Assembly (NCBI GenBank): GCA_963971305.1
Contig: OZ020307.1
Coordinates: 5,345,501 to 5,409,500, forward strand
Origin: Arcuatula senhousia
Lineage: Eukaryota > Mollusca > Bivalvia > Mytilida > Mytilidae
Length of the DNA: 64,000 nt
Direction: 5' to 3'
In this document: piece after piece, positions 24,001 to 39,000 of the stretch
How the letters are laid out: every line of letters starts with the position of its first letter
Position numbering within the stretch: the first letter of the stretch is position 1
Program-made: the position numbers and the translations under genes
The notes under the pieces: generated by a model
Told to the model about the DNA's origin: nothing
The model's input: the letters and a program-made list of their open reading frames with translations, nothing else
Database searches by the model: none

Positions 24001-27000
24001 CCCAACTGTTTTATTATTTTTTTCATAGCTAAATGAATCTAAACAAGAACAGAATTCCTGGGTCCCCATCCAGAGTGGCAAAAACTCTAAGTGAGCCTAC
24101 TTAATAGGAAGTAGATAAGTGACAGACCTGAAAACGCATCACACCATATGAAACCCCTATCTCTGCATACCAAATATAAACGTCTACCAATAGTAATAGC
24201 TGAGAAATCTGTTACAAAAAAAATCCATTTTTGACCCTTAAAAAATTCTAAGTTGGCTATAAAAACAGGAAGTAGGTAAGCGACAGACCTGGAAACACAT
24301 CCCAACATATGGAACCCCTAACTGAAGGTGCATACCAAATATCAATAGCCTATATATAGTAATAGCTGAGAAATCTTTCATTTTTGACCAATAAAAAATT
24401 CCAAGTTGGCTGGTAAAACTGGAAATAGGTAAGCGACAGACCTGGACATGCATCCAACCATATGGGACCCCTACCTGAAGCTGCTTACCAAATATCAATA
24501 GCCTACGGATAGTAATAGATGAGAAATCTACTACGAAATTTTTTCCAATTTTGACCATTAAAAAATTCTAAGTCAGCTCATTAAACAGGAAGTAAGTAAG
24601 CCACAGACCTGGAAACACATCCCACCCTACCTGAAGCTGCATACCAAATATCAAAAGCCTATGGTTAATAGTTTCTGACTAATCTGTTACAAAAAAAAGT
24701 GTGACAGACGGACACAGGCATGCACAGACAGATGGACACCAGCATTTCTATGTCCTCGCTCTGAGTTGCGACAGGAGACAATTACAACCTAGTCAGATTC
24801 TCAAAAGTTAAACAAGAGTTTTCTCCTTATAATTATAGACCCTTAAATAATTGATTCGGATGTACTTTAATAATGATTTCAAGACATTCTTTTTTAAAAA
24901 GTTATAACTAGTTCATACTTAGATATATCAACTGCCATAGTCTTAGGATCAACATGAACTCTGTATTTCTCCATCTCAACCTTAAATCCAACAATAGAAC
25001 TAATATTCCTGAAAATCAAAACATAGATTTCTTACATTTAGAGATGACTTTACAATTTATCACAGTTTTTTTAAAGAGTTTATAAGGACCTGCAAACATG
25101 ATCACTGTAACGTTACTTGTTCATATAAATATATCATATTCCCGTTCTATTGATTGTTTGTTGATTTCTGTTCAGTTGATTTTGTATTTTGTGTTTCTTC
25201 GTGCCGTTCTTGTTTGTGTTTACCGGTTTTGTCATTGCCCATTCGGACTTTTGACACTCGAATGCCCCATACTCTTTGCTTCTTAAATTTTGTCCAAACA
25301 ATATTTGATAATTCTGAAGCTAAATGAGTGGTAACATATGGACACACAGTGATTTTAAGATGATAAAATATGACAGATTTTTCTATAAACTGTCAAAAGT
25401 CTCATTCGTTTACAGAATTTTATATTTTTGTCTTTTTTACCCAATACTATATCAAATACATTCTACTATTCCTATTATAAATACCTCAATATGGTGACAT
25501 TGTTGGCTTCGAACTCTGATGTTGGTATCGGTAAAGTCATCAGGGCTTTGTTCGAGTTTGATACTACCAGAAACTGAATAAATATATAGATATTTTTTTT
25601 TTTTATAAAAGGAAACACAAAGATATTTCAAAAAGGTAATACATTTCATAAAATTATTTCCCCTTTCAATGATATCTTTGACAGTTGATCATGTTTATGT
25701 GTTTTGGTGGTATAATGATGACCAAATGTTTAGTGACAACGTAAATTATAAACAACCAAAATAAAACAGCCTTCCGTGTACAAGCAATCACTGCTCACAT
25801 TCTTGCAAAAAAAAATAAAAAAAATGAAAAATAGAAATAGTACAAAGAATCTGCACATATGAGAATTAATATAAATAAGACAATAACAGTACCCAATCTT
25901 TGACAAAGATTCAGCATAGAACCTTATGAACCTACCACAATGTTGATCTCTGAAGAGGAGAACTTGCCATCATAAGCTGTGACTGCTATAGTGTAGGATT
26001 TACCGGGTTTGACCTTGACCCTGCTGTAGATTTTACCAGTGTCATTTCCTATATAAAAGCTGTCCTTATCTGACCCTCCAGTGATACTGTACTGTATAGT
26101 ACTATACAAATCTGGATCTTCAGCCTGTAATACATAAGAGAACCTCTTTAACACGGCATATTGTAGAAATCAGTTAAGAAACGGTCGGTAATATTCTTTC
26201 TGAAATATGGATTTACATGAATTACATATCACAAAATTATTTTATTATTTACATTAACACTGTGCTGTATATTGTATGATTTTTAATGAGAAAGAATATT
26301 ACCTTAATAGTTGTAACAATATCACCTATAGCTGTGGTATCTGGGATACCAATGGGTACCACTTGTGCTCCATGGAAGGTTGGAGCATTATCATTCTCAT
26401 CCTGTACATTCACAATCACCTTCATGTCACCTTGGGTATCTTGAAAAAAAAAAGGTTTAATATATAGTTTTGTTAGACAGGTTTTCTTTCGTTTACTTGA
26501 ATTTTGATTGTAATATCTCAAAAAGTATTAAAGATTTTTACATGACTCTTTTTATGTCCATTTTTTAATGTTATGAGATTTTATAGGTGTTAAAATTATT
26601 TTTTTATAACAATTGGCAATTTAGAGGAGTATCAAAAGAGCCCATACTACCCTTTTTTACATGAAATACAAATTTTTACAATTAATTCCATAGAGAAACA
26701 AAAAAGTAGGTAGAAAAAAAAAACCAACTCCCATTTATAAACCAGTGATATTTCAACACACACACTGGACAATTAAAAAGCTGCAAATTTATTAAATATA
26801 CAGGTCTATGGTTCCAAGAAGTTGATATCGAGGGATGATTTTTGTTTGTTCACATACTTAAGCATTTGTGTATAAAGTTTCATGATGATATCATATTTCC
26901 TTCATTGAAAGTAACTTTAAAACTGTAAGTAAATCTTTGTTCGACAAACAGACAGATGAAAAAAAAAATTAAAAAAAATTCTACCCACCTCCAATCGACC

Positions 27001-30000
27001 TTTTGACCCTGGTGTATATTGGTAGAGCCCTCACATGTAGTATATATTGATTGGTTACTTCCCTGTCTAGTTGTTTTTCGCAGAACAATTTTCCACTGGC
27101 CTGGTCCAAACGGAAAGTGTTCTCAACTGAAAAAAATAATAATTGTAAACACAAGTTTTGCATTATGATTAAACAATGGGCATATATTATGACTTTTAAA
27201 ACACATTTTAACACAAAATCATATCCAATATTACAGACTGTATGTTTATAAACAAATCAAGTAATAATTCAGTTGACAATAAACATGCTATATATTTTAT
27301 TTGTCACCTGAAACAAGACTTACTTGCAGGAATGATGTTAATGAGATGATATTCAAACTGAGTATTACTACCATCTGTGTAGTTTAGGTCTATAAGAAGT
27401 TTAGATATGTTGAGATTCTCAAGAATTGAGGCTGTGAATGTGTTGTTCTGTCTCTGAACAGCTCCTGTAGTGACATGGATCAAGACCTGAAATATTAAAT
27501 TAATTTTTTTGGAGGTTTACCACAGTGGGCATCCCCCAACCCTGGAATTTTCTCTCCCCCCATTCAAATCTGTTCCACCACCATTTAGGTTTGACTTACA
27601 ACCTCATTATAAGATATTTTTGTAAACTTATATTGGATGAAATTATCATGAAGAAAATGTTCTGCAATAAAGAATGAAACAGAAAGACTGTCATCAAAAG
27701 AATAAGATCACTATTGTGGTCATTTTATATTTTTGTGATCATAAAATGAAACATTGATCAGAATTGTTTTCCAGTAATTCAAAGAGACCAGAAGCCAACC
27801 GTGTTGAGACAATGATACTAATTTGGACTCAGATGTCTACCACAATAATTCACTTGCTTATTTACAATTCTTCAAGCTATGAATTACAAATAAGGTGTTT
27901 TTACATTGCTGAGATTATCAGAGCTATAGTTCAAATCATTTTAACTTAATTATATTTCAAGAAAAGTTTAAAGCTTTGCTTGAGGAGAGATTAACAGTTC
28001 CAATGAGGATTTTAAGATAAGCCCAGAACAAAAATCCCAAATTAAATGTGTTTGGTAAAAATCTAAAAATACCTGAGTGTAATCTATAGTTATTCCATCT
28101 GAGGCTGAAACATTCAGTTTGTACTCCAGAACACTAGTTCCTAAACTGCTGACAAGAGTTATCGCTCCTGAAGTTGCATTTACTTCAAAATGGTTTCCAT
28201 TGTTCCCATCTACAAAATTTAAATTTCATTCTAGATTACTCTTAAGAAGACTGATGCCAAATGTGAATCATCATACAGTACAAAATCACTGTATAAATGA
28301 TATTTCAGATTTGTAGACCTTTGATCCAGCTTTGGAGTTTTGGTGTTAACAAAACATTGAGGATGGACAGACAGACAAAGTGAAAACTAAAGGGCTTCTA
28401 TGTAATTATCAAATATGAAATATCAGAGATATTTTTTATCATGCACTTAACAGTGGCATTGAAGTCATAAGGGGACTGCTTTATCCCATTTTAATGTAAT
28501 TCAAAAGAGAAATTAAATCAAAACACACTGACCTTCTATTTTATAATGGATATTATATAATCCAGCATTGACCATTGTCACCATTGTTGATGGCTGAGTG
28601 TTGACATCCAGGGTTATCTCATAAACATCCTGTGAAAAGCGGGGTGCCGTGTCATACACATCAATGACCTTGAAAGGGACAACAATCATCGAACTGAGTG
28701 CAGGTGTACCCAGATCCATGGCAGTGATGGTCAGATTATACTCAGCTTGTTGTTCATAGTCCAGACTTTCTAGTGTTGATATGTTACCACCTAGATATAA
28801 GACAAACATTCTAAACGTTCTTTGTTGATGATAAAGAAATAAATGCTGTGAAAAAATAATCTCAAGTTCAGTCTCAGCCAGATGAGTTGATAGAAAAGAC
28901 AATGGACAAAACAAAAACAATATGTTTCACAACTCATTTTTTTTGGGGGGGGGGGTGGGAGGGGGGGGCTTATTGTAAAACAATAAAAATGTGCTAAATG
29001 ACAGAAAGTGAGAATGTATATTATACATCTTATACAATAACAATTTACCTCCTTTTAGGTTATACAATAAAGGAAATGATGACTTAAGTATTATTTGGGA
29101 TAAAAAGCATCTATAGATAGACTTACTTTTGGGGTCTTTATCAAACTGTGATTACAAGGGCCCAGAAAACTTGTAGATAGACTTACTTGTGGGGTTTATG
29201 TCAAACTGATGATACATGGGCCCCGAAAACTTGTAGATAGACTTACTAGTGGGGTCTATATCAAACTGTGAATACAAGGGCACAGAAAACTTGTAGATAG
29301 ACTTACTAGTGGGGTCTATATCAAACTGTGAATACAAGGGCACAGAAAACTTGTAGATAGACTTACTAGTGGGGTCTATATCAAACTGTGAATACAAGGG
29401 CACAGAAAACTTGTAGATAGACTTACTAGTGAGGTCTATATCAAACTGAATACAAGGGCACAGAAAACTTGTAGATAGACTTACTAGTGGGGTCTATATC
29501 AAACTGTGAATACAAGGGCACAGAAAACTTGTAGATAGACTTACTTGTGGGGTCTTGATCAAACTGTGGATACATGGAGCCAGAAAACTTGTAGATAGAC
29601 TTACTTGTGGGGTCTATGTCAAACTGTGGATACATGGAGCCAGAAAACTTGTAGATAGACTTACTTGTGGGGTCTATGTCAAACTGTGGATACATGGAGC
29701 CAGAAAACTTGTAGATAGACTTACTTGTGGGGTCTATGTCGAACTGTGGATACATGGAGCCAGAAAACTTGTAGATAGACTTACTTGTGGGGACTATGTC
29801 AAACTGTGGATACATGGAGCCAGAAAACTTGTAGATAGACTTACTTGTGGGGTCTATATCAAATTTATGATACATGGAGCCAGAAAACTTGTAGAAAGAC
29901 TTACTTGTGGGGTCTATGTCAAACTGAGGATACATGGAGCCAAAAAACTTCGATAGACTTACTTGTTGGGTCTATGTCAAACTGTGGATACATGGCGCCA

Positions 30001-33000
30001 GAAAACTTGTAGATAGACTTACTTGTGGGGTCTACTGTGAAAGTACTTAAATTCGTGGGTATCAATTTTCGTGGTTTGACAAAATTTTGCAAGTTCGTGG
30101 ATTCGTAAATTCGTGGATTTTTTATTTTGAAAAAAAAAAATTGTGGTATTTGTTGATCTGTTAACGATTTCAACACATGAAAGTGATCATTTTATTTGTG
30201 TATTAAATTAAACTATTTATTCTTAAATAAACATATGCCAGTTAATTTTCTTCCTAATTATGTAATTGCCAATGATTAATGTGTTAAAGAGCTTGATTAT
30301 CTTATTAATTAAGCTGTAAAGGTGTGAAAAACACCTGGCGAGAATTATTGATTTATGATGATCAAAGGGATTAACATTGTTTAAATTATCCTAAGGGTGT
30401 TTGTATAACGATTGGGAACTGTTTATGGCTTCAGGTGACAGGACATGTTTATGATTTTGACGATTAAAAAAATATTTCAATTGATATTTCATGTACTCAT
30501 TTTTTTTCCAATGTACATATTCAGTATACAAGAATGTTGAAAATGAACACTTTACAACAAAACATTTCAATGAACCAGAATTGTATTTATTCTTAAAAAA
30601 AACGATAAAATCGTTTGGGTTTTGCCAAAAAAACATTACAAAATCTTTTCTAAGATATATTAAATGATTGATTCGCTAATATTCAAGGTATGTCTGTTCC
30701 CCAATACCTTGAAAAACAATTTAAATAAACTTTAATGGCCATATAGTATCAGTCTACAAAGTAGATCACATCCAATGTTGTTACCATAAAATAGCAATAC
30801 CAACGAGTTATTATTTCATAGGATTCTTAAATTCGTGCATCAGCCTACCCACGAAAACCACGAAAATTTGTACCCCACGAATAAAAAGGAATTCACAGTA
30901 TATCAAATTGATGATACATGGAGCCAGAAAACTTGTAGATAGACTTACTTGTGGGGTCTATGTCAAACTGTGGATACATGGAGCCAGAAAACTTGTAGAT
31001 AGACTTACTTGTGGGGTCTATGTCAAACTGTGGATACATGGAGCCAGAAAACTTGTAGATAGACTTACTTGTGGGGTCTATGTCAAACTGTGGATACATG
31101 GAGCCAGAAAACTTATAAGTAGACTTACTTGTGGGGTCTATGTCAAACTGTGGATACAAGGGCACAGAAAACTTGTAGATAATTGAGCCATTAACTCCAA
31201 AGTCTGAATCTGTGGCTTCTATTTGACAAACAGACTGCAAAACATAATGTGCCGTAAGATTTTTTAAAATAGCTATCTTATATAAAGAAAATAAAAAAAG
31301 TTACAAAATCTTAATTTATGTTTATTATTTAAAGTGCAGTAACATTGAGCACAGATTATGTGACAGATATTTTTATTCACTGGAAAGAAGTGCTAGAACT
31401 GACTTGTAAATTTCATCATTTCTATTTTCTACATTTTCAGTCAGTCTTGTCTCAAGCTGGCAGATTTGTATGATCTTAAAATATGCTTTAAAAATTTAGA
31501 TATTACAATGTATACACCTACTTGTGTTGGTGGTTGAATATTACAATGTATACACCTACTTGTATTGGTGGTTGAATATTACAATGTATACACCTACTTG
31601 TATTGGTGGTTGAATATTACAATGTATACACCTACTTGTGTTGGTGGTTGAATATTACAATGTATACACCTACTTGTGTTGGTGGTTGAATATTACAATG
31701 TATACACCTACTTGTGTTGGTGGTTGAATATTACAATGTATACACCTACTTGTGTTGGTGGTTGAATATTACAATGTATACACCTACTTGTGTTGGTGGT
31801 TGAATATTACAATGTATACACCTACTTGTATTGGTGGTTGAATATTACAATGTATACACCTACTTGTATTGGTGGTTGAATATTACAATGTATACACCTA
31901 CTTGTGTTGGTGGTTGAATATTACAATGTATACACCTACTTGTGTTGGTGGTTGAATATTACAATGTATACACCTACTTGTATTGGTGGTTGAATATTAC
32001 AATGTATACACCTACTTGTATTGGTGGTTGAATATTACAATGTATACACCTACTTGTGTTGGTGGTTGAATATTACAATGTATACACCTACTTGTGTTGG
32101 TGGTTGAATATTACAATGTATACACCTACTTGTGTTGGTGGTTGAATATTACAATGTATACACCTACTTGTGTTGGTGGTTGAATATTACAATGTATACA
32201 CCTACTTGTGTTGGTGGTTGAATATTACAATGTATACACCTACTTGTGTTGGTGGTTGAATATTACAATGTATACACCTACTTGTGTTGGTGGTTGAATA
32301 TTACAATGTATACACCTACTTGTGTTGGTGGTTGAATATTACAATGTATACACCTACTTGTGTTGGTGGTTGAATATTACAATGTATACACCTACTTGTG
32401 TTGGTGGTTGAATATTACAATGTATACACCTACTTGTGTTGGTGGTTGAATATTACAATGTATACACCTACTTGTGTTGGTGGTTGAATAGGTTCATTCT
32501 CATTTATCCAACTTTTTAAAAATTTGGTAGTACAGGTAAAAAATTCTAAGTTGGATAAGTGGGATCAAAGGCAATTAAGAACAAAGGAACCTTAATTAGA
32601 AATTGGGTTGTGTGTAAGATCAAACTTTAACAGAAAATTTTGTCCATGTTACAATAAGAATTTTATTGCTTATTAAAAAGTTTACTGTTTGAAATTGGCT
32701 AAGTAAAATTTAAAAAAATATTTATAAATCTGAATCAGTTTTGATAAAAGGAAAAACATGGATACTATTTTATAACAAGTAAAACTAAAGTCATAACCAA
32801 AGTTTGTTAAGCCAAAATTAAGAATTTAGCAACAAAGTTTAGGGTCTTAAATTTCAGCAGAATAAGGGGAAAAAAAAGAGTCGGTTTTTTTTCAGATTTT
32901 TTGAATCAAGGATTTTTAAAAAAATATAGTTTCTGTAAACAAACCAAATTTTTGGATCCTTATTTTTTTCTTTAAGATCTTGTGCAAAAATACATGACCA

Positions 33001-36000
33001 TACTTTTGATAATAAAAAAATTAAGTCCAGATAAAGTGAAAAAAAACCCCAAACAACTGTAAAGCTACTTTTCATATATCAGCATATGCTCAAAATTTTA
33101 ACTACTAGTAACTGTTTTCTTACCAGTTTTTGAATTTGAATTTGTAACAAATTCCAAACAAAGTTAGGTTTTTTGTGGGATATTTAAAAGGATTTTCTAT
33201 TTTTCTTTCATTCTTGTTTATTTTTTTATTAGGGCCACGCATTGAAGATGCGGACGCCCTATAGTGTTCACTTTGTCCGTCTGTCCGTCCGTCAACAATT
33301 CTTGTGAACTCTAAAACTCAAAAAATATTAACACCACAATTCTGAAATTTTGTACAGCTACTTAGTAGCATGTCATAATTTGCATATTAAAATTTCATGC
33401 AAAAATATGAAATATTTTTGGAAAAAAAACCCAGATTTTGAGAATTGGACTTTGTGAACGCTAAAACACAAAAACTGTTAACAATACAGTTCTGAAACTA
33501 AGTAGCATGTCGTGATTTGCATATTAAAATGTCCTGCAAATCTGTTTAATATTTTTGAAAAAAAAGCATTTTGTTATCGAAAAATCACAAATTTTGAGAA
33601 TTTGACTTTGTGAACATTAAATCTCAAAAACTATTAACAAACTGTTCTTAAACATTGAACAGCTGCTGAGTAGCATGTCATGGTTTGCATATTGAAATTT
33701 CGTGCAAATCTGTTCAGAATTTTTGGAAAAACTTCATTTATTATCGAAAATCACAGATTTTGAGAATTGGAATTTTTTTAACAATTAAACTCAAAGGCTA
33801 TTAACAATACATCTCTGAAGTTTCATACACATTCCATGGAACATGCCTTAGTGGTTATAATCAAAGTTCGTATGATTTTGAAAACACTTAAATTTTTTGC
33901 CGCGGGGTCCTTTCTGACTTTGTCAGTATTCTAGTTTTTTGCTCTTATTATATATATGGAAGAGTGTAGGATTTGATGTACATTCTGGCACAGGGCAAAC
34001 ATTTTCTTTTTCAACCAAGTACATATGCACAATTGGAAACAAAGATTTTTCAAACATTCCATATCTATAACATTGAAAAATTTCAGCTAAGTTGTTTTTA
34101 CTTTTCACAGAAAAAATAATGATAATTGAAATATAATGATGATATAAGTATTTTTTTGATAATTATTTTACTTTGGAAAAAAAAATTGGTAAATAACAAA
34201 TATTTTTTTAATTTTCAATCCCATTATTTTTTTTTCTGTTTCAATTCCCTAAAACAAGTACCATATACTTGCATTTTCTAAGTACATGTTATTTGGAACA
34301 AATTAACTGTCATAATTTCTTCATGGCACCTTATAATCTCTTAAATAAACAACCCAACAGGTGAACAAAATCAAAGTTGGATAGGTGGGAATAGCTATTT
34401 TTAAAAAGTTGGATAAATGGGAAGACACCGTTGAATATTACAATGTATACACCTACTTGTGTTGGTGGTTGAATATTACAATGTATACACCTACTTGTGT
34501 TGGTGGTTGAATATTACAATGTATACACCTACTTGTGTTGGTGGTTGAATATTACAATGTATACACCTACTTGTGTTGGTGGTTGAATATTACAATGTAT
34601 ACACCTACTTGTGTTGGTGGTTGAATATTACAATGTATACACCTACTTGTGTTGGTGGTTGAATATTACAATGTATACACCTACTTGTGTTGGTGGTTGA
34701 ATATTACAATGTATACACCTACTTGTATTGGTGGTTGAATATTACAATGTATACACCTACTTGTGTTGGTGGTTGAATATTACAATGTATACACCTACTT
34801 GTATTGGTGGTTGAATATTACAATGTATACACCTACTTGTGTTGGTGGTTGAATATTACAATGTATACACCTACTTGTGTTGGTGGTTGAATATTACAAT
34901 GTATACACCTACTTGTGTTGGTGGTTGAATATTACAATGTATACACCTACTTGTGTTGGTGGTTGAATATTACAATGTATACACCTACTTGTGTTGGTGG
35001 TTGAATATTACAATGTATACACCTACTTGTGTTGGTGGTTGAATATTACAATGTATACACCTACTTGTGTTGGTGGTTGAATATTACAATGTATACACCT
35101 ACTTGTGTTGGTGGTTGAATATTACAATGTATACACCTACTTGTGTTGGTGGTTGAATATTACAATGTATACACCTACTTGTGTTGGTGGTTGAATATTA
35201 CAATGTATACACCTACTTGTGTTGGTGGTTGAATATTACAATGTATACACCTACTTGTGTTGGTGGTTGAATATTACAATGTATACACCTACTTGTGTTG
35301 GTGGTTGAATATTACAATGTATACACCTACTTGTGTTGGTGGTTGAATATTACAATGTATACACCTACTTGTGTTGGTGGTTGAATATTACAATGTATAC
35401 ACCTACTTGTATTGGTGGTTGAATATTACAATGTATACACCTACTTGTATTGGTGGTTGAATATTACAATGTATACACCTACTTGTGTTGGTGGTTGAAT
35501 ATTACAATGTATACACCTACTTGTGTTGGTGGTTGAATATTACAATGTATACACCTACTTGTGTTGGTGGTTGAATATTACAATGTATACACCTACTTGT
35601 ATTGGTGGTTGAATATTACAATGTATACACCTACTTGTGTTGGTGGTTGAATATTACAATGTATACACCTACTTGTGTTGGTGGTTGAATATTACAATGT
35701 ATACACCTACTTGTGTTGGTGGTTGAATATTACAATGTATACACCTACTTGTGTTGGTGGTTGAATATTACAATGTATACACCTACTTGTGTTGGTGGTT
35801 GAATATTACAATGTATACACCTACTTGTGTTGGTGGTTGAATATTACAATGTATACACCTACTTGTATTGGTGGTTGAATATTACAATGTATACACCTAC
35901 TTGTGTTGGTGGTTGAATATTACAATGTATACACCTACTTGTGTTGGTGGTTGAATATTACAATGTATACACCTACTTGTGTTGGTGGTTGATTCTCCTC

Positions 36001-39000
36001 AATCCTACAATCTCCCTTCATTGGTGTAAACTCTGGTATGTTGTCATTCTGATCTGTTACTATGACAACAACTTGTACAGTACTAGCCAAAGGACTGGTG
36101 CCATTATCTGTTGCCTGAATAAAATAATACAATATTAAATATAAATAGGTCCTAAGAATGACAGACAGACTGATGTCAATAAAACAAGTGGATAACTTGG
36201 ATCCTCATAGAACTAGTATTCAAAAATAGGACTGGATTAAAATAAATACAGTACTAATATTACTTTAAAACAAGAGGCTCCCAGGAACCTGAATCGCTCA
36301 CCTGGTCTTGATGTCAAATCTATGGAGTCTTTTGTATAGCTTAATGAGCTGAATGTTTAAGCATTCTGCAAGAAAAAGCTTTTTTCTATCTTCAATAGTT
36401 TTATTTCTATAGGCCAAAAACACTATTTTTCACCTTTGATTGTAACCCCTATAAGGGGTCATCTGTCAACTTCCACCCTATGGAGACTTTTGTAGAGCTA
36501 AATGAGCTGAACATTTAAGCAAGCAACAGTTTTTTTCTATCTGCAATAGTTTTCATTCTATAGGCCAAAAACACTATTTTTCGCCTTGAAGGGGCTGTAA
36601 CCCCTATAAGGGGTCATCTGACATCTTTGACCCTATGGACGCTTTTGTAGAACTAAATGAGCTGAACATTTAAGCAAGCAACCGCTTTTCTCTACCTGCA
36701 ATAGGCCAAAAACACTATTTTTCGCCTGTAAGGGGCTGTAACCCCTATAAGGGGTCATCTGACAACTTCCACCCTATGGAGACTTTTGTAGAGCTAAATG
36801 AGCTGAACATTTAGGCAAGCAACAGCTTTTCTCTATTTGCAATAGTTTACATTTTATAGGCCAAAAACACAATTTTTTGCCTTTAAGGGGCTGTAACCCT
36901 TTTAAGGGTCATCTGACAACTTCCACCCTATGGAGACTTTTGTAGAGCTAAATGAGCTGAACATTTAAGCAAGCAACAGTTTTTTTCTATCTGCAATAGT
37001 TTTTATTCTATAGGCCAAAAACACTATTTTTCGCCTTAAAGGGGCTGTAACCCCTATAAGGGGTCATCTGACATCTTTGACCCTATGGATGCTTTTGTAG
37101 AACTAAATGAGCTGAACATTTAAGCAAGCAATAGCTTTTCTCTACCTGCAATAGTTTTCCTTCTATAGGCCAAAAACACTATTTTTTGCCTGTAAGGGGC
37201 TGTAACCCCTATAAGGGGTCATCTTCCACCCTATAGAGACTTTTGTAGAGCTAAATGAGCTGAACATTTAAGCAAGCAACAGCTTTTCTCTATCTGCAAT
37301 AGTTTTAATTTTATAGGCCAAAAACACCATTTTTTGCCTTTAAGGGGCTGTAACCCTTATAAGGGGTCATCTGACAACTTCAACCCTACGGAGACTTTTG
37401 TAGAGCTTAATGAGCTGAACATTTAAGCAAGCAACAGCTTTTCTCTATCTGCAATAGTTATCATTTTATAGGCCAAAAACACCATTTTTTGCCTTTAAGG
37501 GGCTGTAACCCTTATAAGGGGTCATCTGACAACTTCAACCCTACGGAGACTTTTGTAGAGCTTAATGAGCTGAACATTTAAGCAACCAACAGCTTTTCTC
37601 TATCTGCAAAAGTTTTCATACTATAGGGCAAAAACATGAAAAAATGCTGTTTTTCACCTTTAAGGGGCCATAACCCCTATAAGGGGTCATCTGACAACTT
37701 TGACCAAATGGAGACTTTTGAAGAGCTTTTGATCCTGAAGCAGTAGCGTGGAACCAGATTTCATCTATCTCTTATACTTTTTGAATTACAAGCCAAAAAC
37801 AGTAGTCTGACCCTTCAGTTCTATTTTTAGCCAGGGCGGCCATGTTTTTTGACGAATCAAAAATCAAAACACAAAGTATGCAGGACACCCTAAGGATCAA
37901 TCATGCCAAGTTTCATTGAATTCTGTTCAGTAGTTTCAGAGGAGAAGATTTTTGAAAAATTGTTAACAGACGACGACGACGATGACGACAGACGACGGAC
38001 GCCAAGTGATGGCAATAGCTCACATGGACCTTTGGTCCAGGTGAGCTAAAAAACTCTTTGACTCCAATTATTCAGCTTAAGAATATTATAAACCATGTAC
38101 TAACCATTACAGTTAAGTTGTATGAATCCTGATGTTCTCTGTCTAGTGTACCATTAATGGTTAACATACCATTCTTCTCATCAAGTACAAAATGGTTGTC
38201 TGAACAAAAAATATCCAAATTATATACTAACTCCTTCCTTTAAAAATTTTAATCTAAAAATTACAGAAAACTTATTTCATCAGTATATCTAAAAGCCAAC
38301 TATTGAAGACATGACATTACTTCATCAAAATATTCATGAAATAATAGTGAGTCAGCTGATGAGCTGTTCCTACCTAACAATTTGTTCCACACCAACATTT
38401 AAAAGGTAATGCCATAATTTTAAGAAAGCACCTTTTTTCGGGGGGGGGGGGGGGGGGGGGTTCAACTTATGATCAAAAGGAAATTTACCAGTATTGTTAA
38501 TAAGGTGATAGGTTACAGTTCCATTTTCTCCACTGTCAGGATCTGTTGCTAGTAACTTTATTCCTGGGGTCGGGAGATTTTCTTCTATAACGTATTCATA
38601 TGACCTCTGGGTGAACTTTGGATGATTATCATTTACATCTAAAACTTTGATGCTGACCTATAAAAAGAGTGAAATGTGTATAGAAAATCTGTCAAAGTAT
38701 AAAAAATGGCCAGATTTTGTTAAACAGGAAGTAGGTGAGTGACAGACCTGAAATTGAATCCCATATTATGGGACCCTGATGCTGAATACCATTTTAAAGT
38801 GATAAGTAGTTGCTGAGAAAACTGTTATGAAAATTTCTTCCCTGCCCGCTGCCCGCTCGACATTCATCATTTTATAACCTGGATTTTTCACTCCATAAAA
38901 TCTGGCCAAAATTAGTATTGGCTTTGACTATTTATTATGTAAATGCATCAAAAGCAAGGCAAACTGAAGACTTCTATGTAAATGTATGTCTGAGTGAACT

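Noticed and set aside
24238..24558. 106-codon minus-strand ORF
   Set aside because: It lies wholly in a degenerate 165-bp tandem repeat shared with other loci.
28941..28970. G-rich tract as a regulatory quadruplex
   Set aside because: Possible structurally, but nothing ties it to function and homopolymer length is error-prone.
29555..29956. 133-codon plus-strand ORF (and 30908-31186) coding a 20-residue repeat protein
   Set aside because: It is the antisense reading of the stop-free 60-bp minisatellite; openness follows from unit length.
31496..35990. CRISPR-like array of 38-bp repeats
   Set aside because: Units are directly head-to-tail with no spacers, in a eukaryotic intron; it is a minisatellite.
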